Shown: positions 8,108-16,887 of the stretch, piece after piece
How positions within the stretch are numbered: position 1 is the stretch's first letter
How the letters are laid out: every line of letters begins with the position of its first letter
Assembly (NCBI GenBank): GCA_963754305.1
Contig: CAVWFR010000008.1
Span: forward strand, 17,954-81,953
Source of the DNA: DATEDA01 sp963754305
GTDB taxonomy: Bacteria; Pseudomonadota; Gammaproteobacteria; Burkholderiales; SG8-39
Length of the DNA: 64,000 nt
Direction: 5' to 3'
Notes under the pieces: generated by a model
What the model was told of the DNA's origin: nothing
The model's input: only the letters and a program-made list of their open reading frames with translations
Databases searched by the model: none
Made by a program: the position numbers and the translations under genes

Positions 8108-8548
8108 TCAGCGCGCGGCGCCCTTCTCCAGCTCGGCAAGGCGCTTCTTCATCGTCGTTTCGGACGTATATCGATCCGTCGCATCGCGCGCCACCGCCAC
8201 CGCGCCCGCGACCTCCCCTGCGGCGTCCCGCACGATCGCGAAGCTCAGATCGACGTAGAGCCTCGCTCCGCTCTTGTGTACCGAGCGGGTGACCAGCGCC
8301 AGTCTCCCTAGCCTTGTGCGCCCGGCTTCGATGGCCTGGTGAAACGCTTTCCAATGAGCGGGGCGCAACCGCTCCGGGATGATGAGGTCGAGATTTTGGC
8401 CGATCATTTCATCGGCGGAGAAACCAAAGACGGCCTCTGCTGCCGGGTTCCACAGCCGTATGACACCTTGCCGATCGGCGAAGATGATGGCATCCGCTGT
8501 CTGCTCGACGATGTGCAGAGATAGATTACGAATCACTTCTGCGGGCAT
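8108..8548 (-). CDS. PAS-domain protein
   Basis: 146 residues forming essentially one PAS domain: VEQTADAIIFADRQGVIRLW, NPAAEAVFGFSADEMIGQNL, IIPERLRPAHWKAF and the C-terminal PAC strand KSGARLYVDLSFAIVRDAAG. The last 25 residues are charged and helical (TMKKRLAELEKGAA). There is no kinase, GGDEF or receiver domain, so it is a stand-alone sensor or a truncated signalling protein. The ligand (haem, flavin or small molecule) cannot be told from sequence. It is flanked by decayed genes. Confidence 0.8.
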   Translation of the reverse strand: MPAEVIRNLSLHIVEQTADAIIFADRQGVIRLWNPAAEAVFGFSADEMIGQNLDLIIPERLRPAHWKAFHQAIEAGRTRLGRLALVTRSVHKSGARLYVDLSFAIVRDAAGEVAGAVAVARDATDRYTSETTMKKRLAELEKGAAR

Positions 8549-8929
8549 GCACGATCCTTAACGCACGTTAACGCATTGTGGAACCGATTCATACCAGAGC
8601 ACGGACGGGCAGCAAAGGGGTCGACAGGGCCGTCGAGGATGCGCGGCATCGCGGCCGCAAGGTAAGTCCAAGCCCATCGCTGTCACCGGGGGGGTTTCCG
8701 TTGCGGTGCTGGAGGACCGTGCTCCCGAACGAGCGAACGTGCTCGCGGTCCGTTGGGGCCGCGGGACAGTCCATTAGAAACTCGAACTCAGAGATGATGA
8801 CGTCACCTCGCAGGGGAGGTTTCTCTCTGTGGTGTGCGCCAATGTCGTGATAGAGAAGGGAGCGAACCCGCAGTATGGTCGGCGCATACGGTTCCTGTGG
8901 GGGCCTCGGACGATGACGCGGGGCGTCGC
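8549..8929. other. Intergenic stretch, no gene recognised
   Basis: No supported gene. The minus strand here follows the 3' side of the fumarylacetoacetase relic but shows no further similarity that I recognise. A run of seven G occurs near 8690. Confidence 0.35.
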
Positions 8930-9312
8930 CCGGGGCCCTGCAGATCGCGCGCCGACCAGTCGTTGAGCAGGCACACGCCGAAAAGGTGGTCCTCGGCCTC
9001 GCCGATCGCGATCGGTTCGCCGAGCGCGTTGCCTCGGCCGACGAAGAAGCCGAGCTCGAGCTCGTAGTCGAGCCGCTTTGAGGGGCCAACGCTGGGCGCG
9101 ACGGCATCTGAGGTTTTGGTCTGACCCCGCGGCCGCTTGAAACTCTGGCCGCTGACCACGATCGAGGAGCCGCGTCCGTGGTCTCCGATCGGCACCCACT
9201 TGCAATTGGGCATGAGTGGCTGGTCGGGACGGAACAGCTTGCCGACCGCGGTGGCGTGATAGATGCCGGTGTAGAAATCCGGGTAGTCGCCGATATGGCG
9301 GAAATATGCCCC
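8930..9312 (-). pseudogene. Fumarylacetoacetase internal fragment
   Basis: The minus strand encodes in one frame the family core: DYPDFYTGIYHATAVGKLFR, MPNCKWVPIGDHGR, SSIVVSGQSFKRPRGQTK, GPSKRLDYELELGFFVG, IGEAEDHLFG and LLNDWSARDLQ. Fumarylacetoacetate hydrolase, the last step of tyrosine and homogentisate breakdown, is about 420 residues. Here the N-terminal SH3-like domain and the C-terminal third are absent. Near residue WSARDLQ the sequence becomes unrelated. A non-functional relic; no homogentisate gene is adjacent. Confidence 0.75.
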
Positions 9313-9343
9313 TTCGGTCCCTGTGCACTCCGGCGATGTCTAC

Positions 9344-9796
9344 TCACCCCTCGGTACGTTCGATCAGCTCCCGCCCCTCGTTCTTCGGACTGTTGACACG
9401 TCGGCTGACCAGGTAGGCAATCATCCCCTCGGCCGGATGCGGCGCCAAGAGGTCCGTGATCTCTTGATTCTTGGGGTCGAGCCAGCGCGCGTAGTCCTTC
9501 GGCTGGACGATTACTGGCATCCGGTCGTGAACCGTTGCTGATACCTCGTTGCGGGAGGTCGTAAGGACCGTGAACGCGAAAAGCGCGTCCGCGTCCCGCG
9601 CGTGCCACACATCCCACGTGCCGCCGATGAAGAACGGCGATTCGTCCTCGATCCGGATACAGTAGGGCTGCTTCCCAACGCGCATCTCCTTCCACTCGTA
9701 GTAGCAATTCGCCGGGATCAGGCAGCGCCGCTCGCGGATGAGCTTGCGGAACATCGGCTTATCGTGCGCCGTCTCCGCCTCGCATTCACCGACGTC
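9344..9796 (-). pseudogene. SRAP (YedK/HMCES) peptidase, N-terminally truncated
   Basis: Strong family features: NARAETAHDKPMFRKLIRER, CLIPANCYYEWK, FAFTVLTTSRNEV, VHDRMPVIVQP and the C-terminal YLVSRRVNSPKNEG. SRAP proteins crosslink to abasic sites in single-stranded DNA through an N-terminal Cys-2 (MCGRF). That segment is not present: similarity starts near 9796 and no MCGRF sequence lies upstream. The ATG at 9754 falls inside the domain. Without Cys-2 the product should be inactive. Confidence 0.75.
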
Positions 9797-10887
9797 TCGC
9801 GAGACCTACAGCGTGTAGAGCCGCGCCCGACACCGCGCCATGCGCCGACTGACCCGCCGGCCGCGCCAGAGTTCGAACCACGCGATGAGTTTAATGTAGA
9901 TCACGAGCGTCACCGATGCCGCGATGATGGTCCTCCAGCGGCTCACGTTGATGGCAATGTTGCCGAAGACAATGTCCAATGTTGCCGAAGGGGTTGCCTC
10001 GGGCCGTCGACGCCCCAAGTGAGACCTGCAAGACAAAGGCCTGACTGGAGGTCGCGCGACCTCCAGCGCCACTGCGGCGAACGTTCGGCGTGTTTTCGCC
10101 AGGAAAAACAAGTCCGAACCTCTGGCGTTCGCGAACGCCGGACCTCCGCCGAGAGTTCCGCCCGCGCCGCGCGGATCGAGCACGAGGTGCCGGTGGTCGC
10201 CCCGAACGTGCGTTCCTGACCAGGTAGGGGGCCAACAGCCGCCTGCTGACCGATCCTCGACGCGGCGAAGATCTGTGACCCCGTGAAGGATGCGCGGCCA
10301 GCGGTCTCGGGACTCCGGGTGCCGATGCCCCGGGGCGACAGCAAAGCACGCTGACGAGGCTCAAGGATCACCACTCAGGAAAGCCGGCCCGCGCGCAGGG
10401 CCAGGACATTGGGCCGCCACCCCCAGAGGGAAGCGCCCGCTAGCAGCACCCTGGCTGTACAGCCGCCCTGGCCGATCAGCGACCTTTGCCCGACCGTCCA
10501 TAGCGACACACAGCGGGTATTGGTCCGAAAATAAAGGAGACGTCCGCGCCGATGCCACGCCGGCCAAAAGCCGCCGTCGGATCTCCTGGCCAAAACGTCC
10601 CAGAGGCCGTTCAATGAACGGGACGGTCTACACCTACGCCGTGGAATACTCCGCCGTGCGTTGAGTTCAGCTAACGCCCGGCGTGCCGATCCCAATCGAA
10701 TGGTGGACAGACCGAGCGACATGCGCGCTATCCTTCGCCGCGGGCGAGGGTTCAGTGCACTTCGTCTTCGGTGTTAAACCCTAGAGGTCTAGAAGTCTGG
10801 CGTATGGCTGTGCAAGCTAGGGCGCGGATGTTTGTTTCTCGCGTTATCCGTTTCTTGGTGATCGGAACCTTGCCAACAAAACCCGTG
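9797..10887. other. Gene-poor stretch with palindromes
   Basis: About 1.1 kb without a convincing gene on either strand. Open frames lack ribosome-binding sites and family similarity. It contains several perfect palindromes (listed separately) and a TCCGAAAATAAAGGAGACGT run near 10520 that precedes only a 21-codon frame. Confidence 0.4.
10045..10066. repeat. Perfect 22-bp palindrome
   Basis: The arms are CTGGAGGTCGC and GCGACCTCCAG with no spacer. A second palindrome, GGCGTTCGCGAACGCC, is at 10124-10139, and CGAACGTTCG is at 10078-10087. They cluster within 100 bases in non-coding DNA. They may be REP-like elements or protein-binding sites. Confidence 0.5.
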
Positions 10888-11099
10888 CCGTCTGTTGGAT
10901 CCAGCCCACCATCCGGCGCACTTCGAGGCCGTCGAGGGGTACCCCTCGCGATCGATGCGTCGACTCTTTACAGGCAGTTACGAGTCGGTTCGTAGTGCTT
11001 GCCCGAAATTGGCACATTCTATGCGTAGGTCCCGAGCGAGCAGCAGCACGCTCAATGTAAACCCCACTTTTCGCTTACTTACTTAGGAGGAGAACTGCA
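10888..11099 (+). promoter_or_regulatory. Upstream region B, related to the one at 7038
   Basis: Leader block of the second GG-leader gene. It has the same ordered landmarks as 7038-7235: CTGTTGGAT, CCGGCGCA, ACGAGTCGGTTC, CTTACTTACTT and TAGGAGGAGAACTGCA. Similarity is highest in the last 30 bases before the ATG. Confidence 0.5.
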
Positions 11100-11222
11100 A
11101 TGAAGACGCTGACGATCAAAGACCTATCTCGCGACGAAGAACTGGGCCACAAGGCAATGGACGAAGTGCGGGGTGGACTACCGCGGCCACCACACGTAGT
11201 GCCCGGTTTTATACTGGGATGA
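11100..11222 (+). CDS. Double-glycine leader peptide 2
   Basis: 40 residues with a strong TAGGAGGAGAACTGCA before the ATG. The leader is MKTLTIKDLSRDEELGHKAM followed by DEVRGG, with GG at residues 25-26. The predicted released peptide has only 14 residues (LPRPPHVVPGFILG) and is proline-rich. The start MKTLTIKDL matches peptide 1 exactly. A similar MKTLTIxDL...ELD..AM..VRGG leader is, from memory, common among small unannotated proteobacterial peptides. Role unknown; an exporter would have to be encoded elsewhere. Confidence 0.65.
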   Translation: MKTLTIKDLSRDEELGHKAMDEVRGGLPRPPHVVPGFILG

Positions 11223-11349
11223 CTGTGGGAGAGGCTATTGCCGAGTCTGTCGCCTACACTGAAAGCCTACACGCGTACCTCTCAAACCAGTCTTAAGAGC
11301 TTGTCAACCGATCCACCCCGGACCGATCTTGGTTCCGCGGTGGGGTCCC

Positions 11350-11484
11350 GGATGGCCAACGACTCGCGAAAATTTCGCGGGCGCCGGCGCGTGCAAGGCG
11401 CTCGCTTTGAAATTCGCCGCGTGCTCTACAAGGCTACGCTGCGCGCCGTTAGCACCAATGCGCCCGAGATCGCCGACTTGCGCG
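11350..11484 (+). mobile_element. IS110-type transposase relic
   Basis: The plus frame from 11350 reads NDSRKFRGRRRVQGARFEIR followed by RVLYKATLRAVSTNAPEIAD. This resembles the C-terminal Transposase_20 end of IS110/IS1111 transposases (pattern N.DSG..RG.R.I.GGR..IR..LY.A.L.A...NP.I). Only about 45 codons remain, the paired glycines after the RGRR block are altered, and no element ends were found. It directly abuts an oxygenase relic. Confidence 0.5.
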
Positions 11485-11579
11485 GCTCGGTCGTGACCGC
11501 GATCCGGCAGCGGACGCTCGCGAAACTGGAGAGCTGCGTACGAGTCGTCTCCGAAACACAGGTGGGCGGTGAGCCGATG

Positions 11580-12009
11580 AGCGAGCGCGCGCGCGTGGTC
11601 GGCTGGTGGGTGCCCGTCGACGACACCCACACCGTCGGGTTCCACCTGGAGGCATTGCGGATCGAAAACGGCCGGCCGGTGCCCTCGTCTCTGGCGACGG
11701 CGCATCCTGGTCGTTCGACAATGATGGGCGAGGCGCGTACGAGCTACGAGGATACGCAGCCGCGATCCCGACGATCTCGAAGCACAGGTGAGTCAACGCA
11801 GCATCGCGCTTCATGCTCTGGAGCACAAGGGAACAACCGATCGCGGGGTGATCATGTGCCGCAAGCTGTTGCGCCGTGCGCTGCGTGATATGGTCGCGGG
11901 CCGCGACCCTCAAGGGATCATCCGCGATCCCGAGCGCCGGGTGATCCAGGTTGTATCCGGCAACACAATGATCGCGGCCCCGCGCGAAACCGTGACGGCG
12001 AGACCATAA
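11580..12009 (+). pseudogene. C-terminal relic of a Rieske ring-hydroxylating oxygenase
   Basis: Family similarity is spread over different frames. The first reads GWWVPVDDTHTVGFHLEALR and ENGRPVPSSL. It then runs through a TSYEDTQ stretch, and after a shift near 11780 continues EAQVSQRSIALHALEHKGTT, DRGVIMCRKLLRRALR and GRDPQGIIRDPERRVI to a TGA before 12010. This is the end of the catalytic domain of phthalate dioxygenase-type alpha subunits, seen in the GDYEAQ..QRPIA.H..EH..TTDRGV motif. The Rieske [2Fe-2S] domain and the iron ligands upstream are gone. Confidence 0.65.
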
Positions 12010-12032
12010 CCACCACCTTGAACTGCCCTCTG

Positions 12033-13067
12033 ATGCCTCTTACCTTGTCGTCGGTCGATCTCCAGGCATGGTCGACCGCGATCCTTGAGGCATGCGGCAT
12101 GCAGCGCGCCCACGGCGCCGCAGCCGCCAAACTCATCGTGCGGAGCGACATGCGAGGTCGCGCGACACATGGGGTAGCGCGACTGAAATCGTACGTCGAA
12201 ATGATGAGCCAGGGTCTCCTGAACCCGCGACCGAGGATGCGCCACGAGAAGCGGGGTAGCGCCATCGTGTTTGAGGCCGACGGTGCGCTCGGACACGTGG
12301 CGGCGCCGGAGCTTATCGAGCTCGCGCTGGCGGCGCTGAAGAAACAGGCGACCGTGCTGGTGGTGGTGCGCGAGATAGGGCATCTGGGGTCGCTGGGGAT
12401 CCATGCGCTGAGCGCTGCCGAGGCGGGGGCGTTCTGCCTGGTGGGACAGCAGGCGCCGCCGGTCATGGCGATGCGAGGGTTCACGAGGGCGGCGCTGGGA
12501 AACAATCCGATCGCGTTTGCGTGCCCGATGCCGAGCGCCGATCCGCTGGTGTTCGACATGGCGTGCAGCGAGGCGGCGCGGGGGCACATCCTCCTCGCCG
12601 CGCGAGAGGGGCGGGCGATTCCGAAGAGCTGGGCGGTGGACGAGGCGGGCGAGCCGACCACCGATCCGCAGCGCGCACTGCGAGGTGCGCTGCTCCCGGC
12701 CGGCGGACACAAGGGGTTGGGGATCGCGATGATGGTCGAGGTGGTGGCGGCCGCGCTCGGGGCCAACGCAGCCTCGATGGCGCGGCCGAGGCCGCAGGCG
12801 CGGGAAAGCGGAGGCTCGTCGCGCGTCGGCGCGTTTTTCTGGTTCGTTGATCCGGCCGCGTTCGGCAACCGGGCGCTGTTCGATTCGTACATGGCGCAGT
12901 GGACCGGCTTCTACCTGGCGTCCGCGCCGGACGCCGCGCGGCTCCCGGGCCAGCGCGCGGCCGAGCTGGAACGCGCGGCGCTCGAAACGGGCATCGTGCT
13001 GAGCGATGCGACGGTGCGCGAATTGCGCGTGCTGGGCGACAATCTCGGGGTGCCGTTCCCGGCATAG
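12033..13067 (+). CDS. Ldh_2-family NAD(P)-dependent dehydrogenase, copy 1
   Basis: 344 residues from ATG 12033; a TTG five codons earlier is possible. It belongs to the malate/L-lactate/ureidoglycolate/(R)-sulfolactate dehydrogenase family (YlbC/AllD/ComC type). Family blocks are RSDMRGRATHGVARLKSYVE with the conserved THG, a VREIGHLGSLGIHAL segment, FTRAALGNNPIAFACPMPSA, FDMACSEAARGHI and GGHKGLGIAMMVEV. These enzymes oxidise 2-hydroxyacids to 2-oxoacids in the cytoplasm. It precedes a SuyB/UxaA-like gene and a Bug receptor, and is paralogous to the gene at 23940. Substrate inferred only as a hydroxyacid. Confidence 0.85.
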   Translation: MPLTLSSVDLQAWSTAILEACGMQRAHGAAAAKLIVRSDMRGRATHGVARLKSYVEMMSQGLLNPRPRMRHEKRGSAIVFEADGALGHVAAPELIELALAALKKQATVLVVVREIGHLGSLGIHALSAAEAGAFCLVGQQAPPVMAMRGFTRAALGNNPIAFACPMPSADPLVFDMACSEAARGHILLAAREGRAIPKSWAVDEAGEPTTDPQRALRGALLPAGGHKGLGIAMMVEVVAAALGANAASMARPRPQARESGGSSRVGAFFWFVDPAAFGNRALFDSYMAQWTGFYLASAPDAARLPGQRAAELERAALETGIVLSDATVRELRVLGDNLGVPFPA

Positions 13068-13095
13068 ACCGAGTTCAACGCTTCGCGAGGTAACC

Positions 13096-14257
13096 ATGAG
13101 CCAAGGAACTTTCTGGGGATACGCCCGTCCCGACGGCAGCGTCGGCATCCGCAACGTCATCGCCGTGATCTCGGTGATGGACAACTGCAACCCGGTGACG
13201 CGCGCGGTGGCGCAGGCGGTGCAGGGCACGGTCTATCTGCCGGGCTCGTACATCCGCGGCCAGCTCGCGAAGGACCGCGAGATCACGCTCCATGTCACCG
13301 CCGGCCTGTGCCTCAACCCCAACGTGGCCGGCGTCGTGGTCATCGGCCTCGAGCCCGGCACGACCAGAGAGCTCGTCGAGCTCATCAAGCCTTCCGGCAA
13401 GCCGGTGGAGTTCGTGAACATCCAGCTCTGCGGCGGCACCATTCAGGCGATCGCCGAAGGCACGCGCGCCGCGCTGCAGCCTGTCGCGCCAGGCGTCGAA
13501 GCAACGCCGGCAGGAGTTCCCACTGTCGAAGCTCAACGTCGGTCTGGAATGCGGCGGCTCGGACACGACCTCCGGGCTCGCGTCCAATCCCTCGATCGGC
13601 GTGGTGGCGGACTACGTCGTGGCGAACGGCGGCACGGCGATCATCACGGAAACGTCCGAGTTCTTCGGCGCCGAGCACCTCTTCGCCGAGCGTGCCGCCA
13701 CGCCGGACGTTGGGAAGAAGATCCTCGACACCATCCGCGGGCACGAGCAGGACATCGTCGCGCTCGGCATCGACCTCCGCGGCTCCAACCCGTCGCTCGA
13801 CAACATCCGCGGCGGCCTCAGCACCATCGAGGAAAAGGCGCTCGGTGCGATGTCGAAGGCCGGCAAGTCGAAGGTGATCGAAGTGCTGTCGTACGGCCAG
13901 ATGCCGAAGAAGCCGGGCCTGCACTTCATGGCCGGCCCGGCGCCGGCCGTGGAGTCGATCACCGGCCTCGCGGCGGGCGGCTGCCAGCTGTGCCTCTTCT
14001 CCACCGGCGTGGGCAACGCCATCGGTCACCCGGTGGCCACGGTGGTGAAGATCAGCGGCAACCGCAATACGCTCAACACCATGCCGGACAACATCGACTT
14101 CGACGTGACCGGCATCCTGGAAAAGAACGAGCCCGTCAGGTCGGCGGGCGAGCGCCTGACGCAGTACGCGCTGTCCGTCGCCAGCGGGGAGCTCACCACC
14201 TCGGAGCTACTCGACACGCGGGACTCGGCGATCAGCCGCTTCGGCATTTCAATGTAG
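13096..14257 (+). pseudogene. SuyB/UxaA-family lyase large subunit, frameshifted copy
   Basis: The frame opens with ATG 13096 (MSQGTFWGYARPDGSVGIRN, then MDNCNPVTRAVAQAV). Homology jumps frame near 13485, inside the segment before VGLECGGSDTTSGL, and continues in the +1 frame through TETSEFFGAEHLF, NIRGGLSTIEEKALG and ISRFGISM to TAG 14255-14257. A single-base indel explains it. With the frame restored the product is about 386 residues, the size of the intact paralogue at 20142, to which it is closely similar throughout. It may be a true pseudogene or a sequencing error. No separate small subunit is adjacent. Confidence 0.8.
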
Positions 14258-14275
14258 GTGAATCAAGGAGGACCG

Positions 14276-15241
14276 ATGGAGTTGAGGAGGGTTTTCGCGC
14301 TCGGCGCATTGCTGTGTGCGCCGGCGCTCGCTGCGGCGCAGGCGTTCCCGACCAAGCCGGTGCGGATGGTGATCCCGTATCCGCCGGGCCAGGGCGCCGA
14401 CATCTTCGGGCGCATGGTCGGCGATGAACTGTCGAAGAAGTGGGGTCAGCCGGTCGTGGTCGACAACCGCGCGGGCGGTGGTGGCATGCCCGGCATCCTG
14501 TCCATGAAGTCGGCACCGCCGGACGGCTACACGCTGGTGGTCGGCGGCAGCCAGGCGATCACGGTCAACCCGAACGTCTACGCCAAGATGCCGTACGACC
14601 CGCAGAAGGACCTGCAGCCGATCTCCGGCCTGTACATCGCGCCGCTGGTGTGGGTGGTGCACCCGAGCAGCGGAATGAGCACGCTCGCCGACCTCGTGGA
14701 CGAGGCGCGGAAGAACCCGGGCAAGCTGAACTACGCCTCCGCCGGCGTGGCGACCTCGCAGCACATGACCGCGGAGCTGTTCCGCTACGTGGCCAAGCTC
14801 GACATGCAGCACGTCGCGTACAAGGGCAGCGGGCCGGCCATGACCGATCTGCTCGGCGGCCAGGTGACGATTATGATGGACGGCGTCGCCTCGGCGCTGC
14901 CGCACATCACCAGCGGCAAGCTCAAGGCCCTGGCGGTCACTACGGCGCAGCGCACGCCGCAACTGCCCAACGTGCCGACGATCGCCGAATCGGGCTATCC
15001 GGGCTTCCTCGGCGTGGGTTGGGCGGGTCTGTTCATGCCCGTGGGCGGGCCGAACGCATTGGTCGACAAGATCAGCGCCGACGTGCGCGCCGTCCTGAAC
15101 GATCCCGAGGTGAAGCAGCGCATCGTCGACCGCGGCGCCATCCCGGACCCCCTGACGCCCGAACAGACCGCCGCGTTCGTCAAGGCCGACACTGCGCGCT
15201 GGGGCGAGGTCGCGAAGACCGCCCACATCAAGATCGACTAG
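14276..15241 (+). CDS. Bug/TctC tripartite tricarboxylate receptor 1
   Basis: 321 residues. ATG 14276 is chosen for the CAAGGAGG site just upstream; a GTG at 14258 is in frame. The signal peptide ends near AAAQA. The family pattern is complete: FPTKPVRMVIPYPPGQGADI, VVDNRAGGGGMPGI, ADGYTL-like PPDGYTLVVGG, HVAYKGSGPAMTDLLGGQV and VPTIAESGYPGF. These periplasmic proteins bind carboxylates for TctAB permeases. The first acidic position after the Gly-rich loop (GADIFGR) is conserved. No tctA or tctB is in the window. Confidence 0.9.
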   Translation: MELRRVFALGALLCAPALAAAQAFPTKPVRMVIPYPPGQGADIFGRMVGDELSKKWGQPVVVDNRAGGGGMPGILSMKSAPPDGYTLVVGGSQAITVNPNVYAKMPYDPQKDLQPISGLYIAPLVWVVHPSSGMSTLADLVDEARKNPGKLNYASAGVATSQHMTAELFRYVAKLDMQHVAYKGSGPAMTDLLGGQVTIMMDGVASALPHITSGKLKALAVTTAQRTPQLPNVPTIAESGYPGFLGVGWAGLFMPVGGPNALVDKISADVRAVLNDPEVKQRIVDRGAIPDPLTPEQTAAFVKADTARWGEVAKTAHIKID

Positions 15242-15276
15242 CGACGCGCGGGAACGGGCCGGAACAGGATCTTTCG

Positions 15277-16836
15277 GTGAGCTGGCAGGACGAAATCCGG
15301 GAAATCGAGCGCCGCCGCGCGGCGGCCCAGCATCTGGGCGGCGAGGAGGCGGTCCGTCGGCAGCACGACGAGGGCCGCCTGACCATCCGCGAGCGCATCG
15401 ACGCAGTGGTCGATGGCGGTACGTTCCAGGAGGTCGGCGGCCTGGCCGGCGCCGGGCGCGACGAGGGCGGGGCGCGCAGGATCACGCCGGCGCCTTACGT
15501 GATGGGGCTAGCGAAGGTCGACGGGCGCGATGTCGCGATCGGCGGCGAGGACTTCACCGTGCGCGGCGGTTCCAGCTGGGGCGGGGACCGGCGCAAGGGC
15601 GGCCAGGGCGGCTTCGTCGAGGACCTGGCGTACCACTACAAGATCCCGCTCATCAACCTGATCGACGGCGCCGGCGGCAGCGTGACCACCATCCGGCGCC
15701 GGGGGCATTCCATCCTCCCGGGCGTCGATGGGTTCGAGCGCTCCGTGAGCCTGCTCTCGCGCGTGCCGGTGGTGAGCGCGGTACTCGGGACGGCGGCGGG
15801 CGGTCCCGCAGGCCGCGCCATCCTGTCTCACTGGTCGGTGATGGTGAAGCACACCGCGCAGGTCTTCGCGGCCGGGCCGCCGGTGGTGGAGCGGTCGCTC
15901 GGGCAGAAGCTCACGAAGGAGGAACTGGGCGGGTTCCCGGTCGCGGTCGATGCGGCGGGCACGATCGACAACGCAGTGGAGAGCGAGGCCGAGTGCTTCG
16001 CCGCGGTGAAGCGTTTCCTCTCGTACATGCCGAGCAACGTCTGGGAGTCTCCGCCGGATGTCTCGCCGAGCGACTCGCCGGACCGGGAAGAGGAGGCGCT
16101 CGCGAGCATCGTCCCGCGCAACCGGCGCCAGCCGTACAACATGCGCAAGCTCGTCGAGCTCGTCGTCGACAAGGATTCGGCGTTCGAGATCCAGCCGACC
16201 TTCGGCAAGGCCGTCATCACCTCGCTCGCGAGATTGAACGGAAAGGTGGTGGGCGTAATCGCCAACAATCCCTTGGTCAACGGGGGGGCGGTCGACAGCA
16301 AGGCGGCGCGCAAGCAGATCCACTTCGTGGAGCTCTGCGACACATTCCACATCCCAATGGTGTTCCTTGTCGACGTTCCGGGGTTCATGGTGGGCTTGCA
16401 GGCCGAGACAGCCGGGACGCTGCGCGACGGCATGCGCTGCGTGTATACGCTCGGCACCGTGACCGTTCCGATGGTCACGGTGATCATCCGCAAGTGCTAC
16501 GGCATGGCGGGCATGGCAACCAGCAACAAGAACGGCCTGAACCTGAAGATCGCGTGGCCCTCGGCGGAGTGGGGTTCGCTGCCGATCGAGGGCGGCGCGG
16601 CGGCGGCTTTCCGCCGGGAGTTGCGGCAGGCATCCGATCCCGACGCGCGGCTGAAGGAGATCGAGGACGAGTTGCGGGTGCTTGCCTCGCCGTTCCGGAC
16701 GGCGGAGGCGTTCGGCATCGAGGACATCATCGATCCCCGCAAGACGCGCGGGTATCTGTGCCGGTTCATCGATGCGGTGCAGTCGGGCCTGCGGACGGAG
16801 CTCGGGCCGAAGGCGAGAGCAGGCGTACGACCCTGA
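15277..16836 (+). CDS. Acyl-CoA carboxylase carboxyltransferase subunit 1
   Basis: 519 residues from GTG 15277. It is a full-length carboxyltransferase of the AccD5/PccB/methylmalonyl-CoA decarboxylase alpha type. The N-terminal domain has LINLIDGAGGSVTTIRRRGH and HTAQVFAAGPPVV; the C-terminal domain has NPLVNGGAVDSKAARKQIHF and VDVPGFMVGLQAE. The final block, EDIIDPRKTRGYLCRFIDAV, is typical of the family. It transfers carboxyl groups between biotin and an acyl-CoA. It lies 35 bases after the Bug receptor, probably cotranscribed. Biotin carboxylase is encoded 11 kb away on the other strand. Related to the genes at 32759 and 34357 but not nearly identical to them. Confidence 0.87.
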   Translation: MSWQDEIREIERRRAAAQHLGGEEAVRRQHDEGRLTIRERIDAVVDGGTFQEVGGLAGAGRDEGGARRITPAPYVMGLAKVDGRDVAIGGEDFTVRGGSSWGGDRRKGGQGGFVEDLAYHYKIPLINLIDGAGGSVTTIRRRGHSILPGVDGFERSVSLLSRVPVVSAVLGTAAGGPAGRAILSHWSVMVKHTAQVFAAGPPVVERSLGQKLTKEELGGFPVAVDAAGTIDNAVESEAECFAAVKRFLSYMPSNVWESPPDVSPSDSPDREEEALASIVPRNRRQPYNMRKLVELVVDKDSAFEIQPTFGKAVITSLARLNGKVVGVIANNPLVNGGAVDSKAARKQIHFVELCDTFHIPMVFLVDVPGFMVGLQAETAGTLRDGMRCVYTLGTVTVPMVTVIIRKCYGMAGMATSNKNGLNLKIAWPSAEWGSLPIEGGAAAAFRRELRQASDPDARLKEIEDELRVLASPFRTAEAFGIEDIIDPRKTRGYLCRFIDAVQSGLRTELGPKARAGVRP

Positions 16837-16841
16837 CGTTG

Positions 16842-16873
16842 GACCGACCTTGCCTTCGGCGAGGTCGTCGGTC
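16842..16873. terminator. Hairpin between convergent genes
   Basis: A long imperfect stem (GACCGACCTTGCC with GCGAGGTCGTCGGTC) closed by a TTCG loop. It lies between the stops of the carboxyltransferase and the minus-strand gene at 16888. No T-run is present; its placement suggests transcription ends here from either side. Confidence 0.4.
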
Positions 16874-16887
16874 AGGAAGACCGCGTT

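Noticed and set aside
10375..10722. 115-codon minus-strand frame in the gene-poor zone
   Set aside because: No ribosome-binding site, no recognised similarity and biased composition. I could not support it as a gene or a transposase fragment.
14440..16836. A 798-codon frame that would join receptor 1 and carboxyltransferase 1
   Set aside because: The first 280 residues are an out-of-phase reading of the receptor gene. The true carboxyltransferase starts at GTG 15277.
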